A DNA stretch of 64,000 nt, from the NCBI GenBank assembly GCA_026168455.1, contig CM047427.1, positions 41,388,846-41,452,845 on the forward strand, read 5' to 3'. Positions 56,340-64,000 of the stretch are shown piece after piece (the first letter of the stretch is position 1; the number at the start of each line of letters is the position of its first letter). The translations under genes were made by a program, and so were the position numbers. The notes below the pieces were generated by a model. It had not been told where the DNA came from. It searched no databases and worked only from the letters and a program-made list of their open reading frames with translations. This stretch comes from Theocolax elegans (Eukaryota > Arthropoda > Insecta > Hymenoptera > Cerocephalidae).

Positions 56340-59300
56340 ACGATTATATGTCGAGATTTTGACGGCCTGTTTTATTATTTCTTTCTTTCCTCTTAATATT
56401 TTATCCGACATTGACTATTTATTGTGCATGTATGACTGAAAATTTCCTTTTTTTTATTAAGTTTAATTACTTTAATAACTAATAAATATTTTTTCTCATC
56501 CTTCAAGTTTCAATCTTTTCCTTTTTGCAAATTTATTATTAATTAATTGATCATTTTCTTCGGTTTAATTATTTGTTATTTTAATAAAATTAATGAAAGA
56601 AGTAACGATAAATAACTTTCTTGTCGTACCTTTTTAATGTAAAATGAAGTCATCGTAATTTTCACTTTGCCGTCGGAACATGAATAGAGTGATTTTAGTG
56701 AATATTATCGAAGACAGATTTAAATTAATTTCACCTCGTTTACAGATATTTTTATTTCTTTTTATCTCTTTTTCTTTCGTAATTTTGATTATTCGAAATT
56801 ATTAAACTTTTATTTATACAACTTTTTGTGATCTTAATTTTTATTCGCCTTTTGAATTTAATAAATTAACTTGGGAATTTGACATTAAATACATATATAT
56901 AGGAATATCCAATCTAAATAAAAATTAACACCAAACACTTGTATTAATGATAAAATCATTATAAGTAAAAAATAAATAAATATATACAATCCACATTCTT
57001 TTAATTAGATATATAATTATTACAAAAATATATAAATAAATTTTTATCGGAATATTAATATTAATCAATCAATAATATCATTTTCTAACGAATTATTATA
57101 AATGGTACAATTAATCCTAAAGTTTTTACGAATAATAAATAATAAATAATATAAAATCAAAATAACATTTGAATTTAATAACATTAGATAAATTATTAAT
57201 ATTAATACATTTAATACAATAAATCCTAAATTTATTAGTAAAACTAAAGTTTTATTGTACACAAATATAACTATTTAAATAATAACTAACCTTATACTAA
57301 CTTCGACAATTTCGATTTGTAATTATTTAATCTAATTTAACCCTCGTTATTTTTTTTTATTTTTATACCTAATGACCTCACCCATTCTTTTTCTTTATTG
57401 TTAATACTTTTTCTCGTTGATAAATTATATTTTGAAAAGGCAAATAATCTTTTTGAATGATTTCGCCTTGCCGTCGGATCGTGATTCGGGTCATTTTGTG
57501 AAATATTATTGGAAATTGATCCGAAGCAGTTTATTTGAATACTAAATTTTTTTTATTATTAAATATTTTAATAAACGTAGGTAAGGTCTTTAGCAAATTT
57601 TTAGCAAATTTCTGAACCACGGATCTCATCTATTTGAAGCATATTAGTGAGAGTGAACACTATCTTATTCTTTTATTTTAAAAAAATTTCTTCTTTTGAC
57701 CTTTCTTTCGTTTTCACAACGTTGTATTTATTCTTAAATTATCCATGTCATTTTATTGTATTTTACATTTCTTTTTTATTATTCGATCGGTAAAAGGCTG
57801 TAAGTTATTTCTATCATCAAAAATTCTGTTGTAAATGTAATTAATTATTCGTTTATAAATTTTACCCTATATTACTATTTTTAATTATAAATACCAATTG
57901 CCAAAATTTAATACTTAATTTTTGTAGAATTTACTATCATTAAACATTATTAGATTACTCTTAATCGTGGTATTTGTTTCCTAACTTTTGATTACTGTCA
58001 TTATTAACATTTTCATCCGATCATTAATTATAACCAGTTAACATGTTTGTTTACAAAAATCTACTTCTTCGATTGTCAAATAAGGATTCCAATAATTATG
58101 TATTTTAGAATTTTTTTTTATTATTATTTTATTTATTCGATTTGATTTCCATTTATGAAAGACTATTGATTATTATTATTTGAGAATCTGGTTACATTTA
58201 TTTATGAGCCAGATATAAATTTTTGAAATTTTAAGCAAATATTTAATTATTGCTTACTTTTAATCGAATTGAAAGCTAAGCAAGTTTCAAACACTAAGGT
58301 GTTTAATTTCACCTTCTTTTTCCGGTTTCAAATAACGCAACCGCTAATATTTTAGGCTGATTGAAAAAAAATATCTGATTTCTGCTTACCATTGATAAAT
58401 CAAAAGTAAGCATTTTTATTATTTTAAAATTATTGTTTCATTTCCTAGTACTCAACTATCTTAATTTCTTTTTTATATATATTCCTCAAATTACGTAGGA
58501 AATTTTTATTTGTCAATCTTAGTGGAAACCGAAAACGCTGACAACTTTACTTTTTCTTCTAGTGAAATATAATTTTTTTCTTTTAAACATTAAATGAACT
58601 TTATTGTATCATTATTAATTTTTGCGATCAATAACTATTTAAGTTCTACCTCTCGTGAATCCAATTCATTATTATTCAATTTATTTCTTTTTAATTAATT
58701 AAAAATCCATACGTTTTTTTTTATTAACTAGTGTAATTCTGATAAATAGTTGTAAACAAATTACCATTTAACATTAGAAATTTTTTTTTTGATGATTATT
58801 GTTGAGGTCCAGGTTATTATAGAAAAAGCTTGTAATATTTAAATAATAATTTGAAATATTTGTTTAGGCTAATAGACATAGGATTAGCAATCATAGGAAT
58901 CTGCTTAATAGAATAATTTTTTTTATTAAAAATTTAAAACAAAAATAAATATTATTTTTAGCTTGACAATTATTTTAAACACTTATTTCTACAAATATTG
59001 TAAATAGTGATATATTTTAAATTAAAATCCGGTGCTTGTTTTATTTTCATTAAACAAGCGAATAAATTTAATAAACTTAACCTTGATAAATGTATAAGTT
59101 ATTAACTGAAAACTGATTTGAGACCCTATTTTAATTAAAAAATTTTGATATTTATGATAAATCTCGATAAATAAATTAATATAATAAATAAATTAAAATA
59201 ACTAAATAAATAAATTGATATCTGTTTTCCATTGCATCGCTAAATTAATTAAGATCATATTAAAAACTAGGTTGATTAATTTTTGAAATTTTTGCTAATA

Positions 59301-60326
59301 TTTTCTTTTCCTTTAATTCTTATGCCTTAATCATAAACGAAACGCGTATTAATTGATTAAAACATTTTTCTTCGGATAAAAACAGTAAACAAATTAATTT
59401 ATAATTTTTGTTTATAAATCTCTACGTTGTTGATTTATATTTATTTAAATTCAATTGATAGACAGTAAGATTATATAATTTAAGGTCTAAAAGCAAAACA
59501 TCATAGGGCGACAACTTATGAATTATTTTATTTATTAATGAGAATAATTTAAATATAATAAACATATAACTTATCGAATTAAGACTAAAGAGACATAAAA
59601 TCGTTACAATTTAAATATAATTAATAAAAATCATTTAACTTAAATAACTACGATAAAATATCCTTAATTTCTTCTATTACTTAAATAATATTGCTTACTT
59701 ATAATAGAAGTATATTGACAAAAACCTTAAAATAAAATAACGGGAATTATACAAAATTAAGGCAAACGTTTTATTGATAAAAAAAATAAATAATAAATAA
59801 ATTAATAATTTGGGATTAATAAATATTATCGAATACATAAATTATTCGTCCAAGGAGGTTTGATTATCACAGAGTTATTAATCAATAAATATTCTTTTCT
59901 TACTGCCCTTAACTTTTCTTTGTTTAAATTAATCGTTCGCATAAAATTCATATCAGTAGACCTTATCTAAAACTGAATAATACCCTTTCTTCTTAAACTT
60001 AAATAAAAATTTAACCTTTTACCCACTTTGCCATATACATTAAATTGAAAGCTAAATTAAATATCCAGCTTGGATTTTTCACTCTACATTTACAAATTTT
60101 TTTTATATTATTTATGTACATAAATATATGCATATATAATTTTTTTTTTAGACAGCTTTAAACACCAATTATTAGATAAATTTATCATTAGATAAAGATT
60201 ATTTCATAAATTATATTACAAGTAGCGTTTGTCTTATTACTTATTATTATTATTATTATTATTATTTAATAAATTGTTGTAAAAATTCAACCCAAAAATA
60301 TCGGATATTTTATTATAAATTCGGAA
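56340..60326 (+). other. Very long AT-rich leader of Gypsy family 2
   Basis: Nearly 4 kb without a supported gene between primer site and gag. It contains degenerate repeats: a TTGCCGTCGGA block followed by TGA...GAATATTAT-like sequence at ~56671 and again at ~57469. No internal insertion with clear ends was found, though one is possible. A (TTA)n tract lies at 60240-60266. Confidence 0.65.
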
Positions 60327-61751
60327 ATGGCTAATCAAGAACAAAATCGGAATGACCCGTGGAACACCACCGCAGCCATGATGACCACGATGGCGAGTAG
60401 CTTCGCGTTACAAAATGCCCTGTTAGGCATTCGATTTTTCGATGGGCGTAATATGCCATTAAAAGATTTTATTTAAGACATTCGTAATGGACTCATATAC
60501 GTTGCTCAGGAACAACAAGGACATTACGTAAAAGCCATATTAGGACGATTGCAGGGAAGTGCTAGGGACTGCACTTACGGGCAGCAATTTAACACGGTAG
60601 AGGAATTAATCAAACATTTAAAAACCAGATTCGCTCCAGGGAAAAATTATTCTTACTACGCAGGAAAAATAAACAATTTGCGCATGAGACAAGGAGACAC
60701 CGTCGGAGATTTCTACGACCATTTAAATATCTTAATAAGCGGAGCCTGCAATGCTTTACGAGAAGAGATCGACGGTGCTCAAGACATAAATACCTTAATG
60801 AAGCCACTAAACATCACAGCATTAGATGTTTTCATAAGAGGATTACCCGTAGACATCGCTCGTCAGGTGGACGCTAGCCACCCAAATAATCTCGAGGAAG
60901 CATATCGAGAAGCTGTAAAAATCGAGACCCGAATCGAGGCAAAAATTTTGCCCGACACGAGATACAAAAATAATAGACCACGCGAACAAGATTGGGAAAT
61001 GACTGAATATTCTGCCTCTTCTAGATACAGGAAACCTAATTATAATCAAAGATGGCAAGATAATGACAGATTTTCTAATCAACCTAGACAAATAGGATAC
61101 GTACAACAGGAAAATAGGGTGGAAAACAGACCGAGGAATTACTCGACGCAAAGAAATGATTATAATAACTTTGACTCCAGGCAAAATTATAAGGAATATA
61201 GACCACATAGTGACCAAACTCAATCACAGAATTACCGATACAATTATCAAGCTAACTATCGCCAAAATAATTATTCAGAACCAAGAAATAACTATGAGAA
61301 CGACCCAAGAAACAATTATCGGAGAAATAATTATGAAAATCCACGATATGACAACAGTAATTATAGAAATAATTATTATAGAAACAATTATTCTTCTAAC
61401 GGTCAAAATCAAAATTTCGCGAACCGAAACCCGCAATCTTATTATCAAAATCGAAACAATTATTATCAGCAGGGACCTCGAGAAAATTATCAAACTAGAG
61501 CCGAAAACCAAAGAAACTACAGACAAAATGATGAGCCTTTAAACTCCAACGGGGCTCGCCATGCCGAATTGGCGAGCCAAAGCTCCTCGAACCAATTGAA
61601 ATCGAACGAAACGAACCAGAGTGTCCAGTTTCAACCGACAAGGAACCAAATAATGCAAATGGTCCCCAATCACGAAGTACAGGAGAACGGATTGCATCCT
61701 GTAAACGAAATTGTAAACAATATGAAGAAAATGACTATCCTACAGCGATAA
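60327..61751 (+). pseudogene. Gypsy family-2 gag with one nonsense codon
   Basis: Capsid protein of 474 codons. ATG at 60327 (MANQEQNRNDPW) is chosen because the capsid start (LGIRFFDGRNMPLKDFI) follows in the same frame. A TAA at 60474-60476 is codon 50, after which the frame is open for 425 codons (LKTRFAPGKNYSYYAGKINN, MRQGDTVGDFYDHL, VFIRGLPVDIARQV). The C-terminal third is an Asn/Tyr/Arg low-complexity region (RNNYENDPRNNYRR and similar) with no CCHC knuckle, likely the RNA-binding part. The pol frame lies at -1 relative to gag and overlaps its end. Confidence 0.85.
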
Positions 61752-62473
61752 GACTTCGCGTACCAGAAGGATCAAAACAATGCTTGACCTTCATGATAAA
61801 TAGTGGAGCCTCCGCCAACTTAATTAAATTAGATGCACTTAATTCAACGACCTTATATGACCCAAAGAAAAAAACCGAATTATTTGGCATCACCAACGAT
61901 TGCGTATCTACTTACGGCGTTACTTGGATTACTATTCAGGGTAATCCTGTTGAATTCCATATAGTACCTGATAACTTTCCCATTCTACAGGATGGAATGT
62001 TAGGAAGAAGTTATTTAAAACAAGAAGAAGCAGTCATCTCCTATCACTACAATGCCTTGATGATAAGTGGAGATGTTATGAACCCGATACCATTTATGCC
62101 TGATGATCTTCAGGAAGAGGTCTTTAGTAAAAGAAATGTCGTCGAGATGAAAAATATTAATAGTAAAAATATAATGGCCGTACAGAATGAAACAGAAGAA
62201 AAGGAAATAAACACAAATGAACAAAGAAACAAAGAAATGACAAAAAAGGAAAGTTATATTTTAAAAGGTCGATCAAGACAAATTATAAGAATTAATCTAG
62301 CACAAACTGAATTAAAAGAAGGATATTTACCAAGAATTGATGTAGGTCATGAAGATATATATATATAGGAAAAGGAATAGTGAAAAATGAAAATGGAAAA
62401 TGTAATATTATAGCTATAAACACAAAAGAAGAAGATACACAAATAGATATAGAACCGAGAGTACTCTTGCCTT
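61727..62473 (+). pseudogene. Gypsy family-2 protease and linker, active-site Asp lost
   Basis: The pol frame begins in overlap with the end of gag. The aspartic protease motif reads INSGAS at 61796-61813 instead of the usual I/V-D-T/S-G-A: the catalytic Asp codon is AAT (61799-61801). ILQDGMLGRSYL corresponds to the second conserved block. The frame runs to a TAG at 62366-62368, produced by a TA-repeat length change. The reading continues in another frame (GKGIVKNENGKCN) until ~62473, where a second shift returns to the original frame. Confidence 0.8.
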
Positions 62474-62497
62474 GAATATTATACGCCTGATTTTTAT

Positions 62498-64000
62498 TTG
62501 GAAAATGAAAGTGAACTAGAAGAACCCATGTTTAAAAGTAATTATGAAAGAATAAATAATGTCAAAGATATGCTAAAAACAAATCATTTGAATGAAGAAG
62601 AAAAACGACACGTTGATGATCTTGTAAACGATTTTAGTGATGTATTTTTGATCCCAGGAGAAAAGTTGCCATGCACAAATAAAGTAGAACATGAAATCCC
62701 GTTAGAAAACAATATACCAATAAACACCAAACAATATAGACACCCACCAAAACATTCCGAAGTTATCAATGAACAAATAAAAAAGAAATTAACTGATGGA
62801 ATTATTGAACCATCAACATCACCAATGAATAGTCCAATTTGGATTGTACCTAAGAAACCAGATAGTCAAGGAAAACCGAGATGGAGAATGGTGATCGACT
62901 TCCGAGAACTTAATAAAAAAACTATTGGAGACGCATACCCACTACCGAATATCTACGACATATTTGACCAATTAGGAAAGTGTTTTTACTTTAGCCTGTT
63001 CGATTTGGCTAGTGGTTTTCAACAAATTCCTCTTAAAGAAAGCGAAAAATGGAAAACAGCATTTTCTACCCCAAATGGATATTATCAATATCGAAGAATG
63101 CCAGAAGGATTGAAGAATGCACCAGCGACTTTCCAACGACTAATGGATCAAGTCCTTCGAGGACTACAAAACACCGAGAATCTTGTATATCTCGATGATA
63201 TTATAATTTACGCGAAAGATCTGCATGAACATGATCGAAAAGCCCGAAAATTATTAGAACGCTTGCGAGATGCAAAGCTAGTCCTTCAACCTGACAAAGT
63301 TGAATTTTTAAGAAAAGAAGTATCATTTCTAGGCCATATAGTAAGTGAAAAAGGCATAGAACCAGACCCAAAAAAGGTATCCGCTGTAGAAAAATTCCCA
63401 ATCCCACGTAATCAGAAAAATGTTAGACAATTTTTAGGTTTAGTCGGTTATTATCGACGATTTATAAAAGATTTTTTGAAATTAGCCAAACCCCTCAATG
63501 ACCTTCTAAAGAAAGAAAATATTTTTGAATGGAAATCTGAACAACAACAAGCTTTTGACATCCTAAAAGGACATTTATTAAAATCCCCAATTTTACAATT
63601 TCCCGATTTTAACAAGACATTTACATTAACGACAGATGCTTCTGATTACGCAATCGGAGCAGTATTAAGCCAAGACATTGATGGGTTTGATCATCCAGTG
63701 GCATATCTATCTAGAACCTTAAATAAAGCCGAGCGAAATTATACTACAACCGAAAAAGAGTGTCTAGCAGCACTCTACGCGATGCATCAATTCCGACCAT
63801 ATTTGTTATGTAATAAATTTATATTACGAGCCGATCACGAACCTCTAAATTGGATGCATAATCGTACTGATCCAGGTCAAAGACCAAACCAGGAAGATTA
63901 AATGATAATGCCGACGCTTTATCACGTAATCCTGAGGTCGACGTTACAGAACAAGAGATAAATGAAAAATTACCCACTTTGAAAGTCCTCGTACTTAAAA
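62498..64000 (+). pseudogene. Gypsy family-2 RT and RNase H, RT open, RNase H deleted in part
   Basis: The frame to 63901 has a complete RT: GIIEPSTSPMNSPIWIV, RWRMVIDFRELNKKT (first catalytic Asp), FSLFDLASGFQQI, FQRLMDQVLRGL, YLDDIIIY (63189-63212), HIVSEKGIEPDPKKV, YYRRFIKDF. RNase H follows (TTDASDYAIGAVLSQ, TTEKECLAALYAM, LRADHEPLNWM). After DPGQR a deletion joins to the KPGRLNDNADALS block in another frame, so the visible stop at 63899-63901 is artificial. The NADALS frame stays open to the window edge. RT motifs look catalytically complete, RNase H does not. Confidence 0.9.

Larger units (their letters stand above)
55703..64000 (+). mobile_element. Gypsy family-2 retrotransposon, 5' half, cut by window edge
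   Basis: 5' LTR, lysine-tRNA primer site, ~4-kb leader, gag, protease, RT and RNase H in Ty3/Gypsy order. Integrase, any envelope gene and the 3' LTR would lie to the right. The coding part is better preserved than in family 1, but gag has a stop, protease an active-site change, pol two frameshifts and RNase H a deletion. Confidence 0.9.

Noticed and set aside
61156..61542. 128-codon Ile/Thr-rich ORF overlapping gag
   Set aside because: Frame shadow of the Asn/Tyr/Arg low-complexity part of gag.

Overview
The window is a transposon graveyard from an animal genome, almost certainly an insect and probably a hymenopteran (moderate to low confidence for the order). The evidence is an arthropod-like NDR/tricornered kinase exon with splice sites, AT-rich DNA, piggyBac, Crypton, Polinton, Gypsy and R1-like elements, a tRNA-derived SINE, and a ~350-bp AT-rich satellite. 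There are no operons, no rRNA genes, no free tRNA genes and no CRISPR. The only host gene piece recognised is one 140-bp exon at 4675-4814.

Left part (1-31 kb): a Jockey/I-type non-LTR element on the minus strand (1-~3531) abuts a 5'-truncated Gypsy LTR (3562-4167). Then come the kinase exon, SINE copies, a heavily deleted Gypsy relic (6.1-7.9 kb), an intron-containing Crypton tyrosine-recombinase pseudogene (9.6-11.2 kb), piggyBac scraps, two poorly characterised multicopy ORF families, a longer copy of the same Gypsy family (14.3-19.5 kb), a structurally delimited piggyBac element with TTAA ends (23710-26484), an R1-like RT fragment on the minus strand, and a row of seven regularly spaced 14-mers (29508-29703).

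Middle (30-37.6 kb): a multi-exon member of one unknown family carries a piggyBac-derived MITE in an exon. Two R1-like elements follow head to tail, each starting directly at a (TAA)n tract. The first is an ORF1-only deletion derivative. The second has ORF1 and an endonuclease but loses its RT where the satellite begins.

Satellite block (37570-49243): ~350-bp monomers with higher-order structure. Three consecutive monomers carry the same 1.1-kb insertion with TG...CA ends and an AACG target duplication. Each insertion has a TATA-like box, a poly(A) signal and a Pro/Arg-rich ORF of 164 codons (intact twice). This mobile-element-in-satellite composite, co-amplified after a single insertion, is the most unusual structure here. 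Some copies (40.7-43.5 kb) show clustered one-base indels that may be sequencing error.

Right part (49-64 kb): two large hairpin MITEs flanked by TTA, a broken Polinton-type protein-primed DNA polymerase, a Gypsy leader relic, and the 5' LTR, tRNA-Lys3-type primer site, ~4-kb leader, gag and pol of a second Gypsy element running off the right edge. Nearly every transposon gene is disabled by stops, frameshifts or lost catalytic residues. The open exceptions are the two R1-like ORF1s and the long RT frame at 62498-63901.
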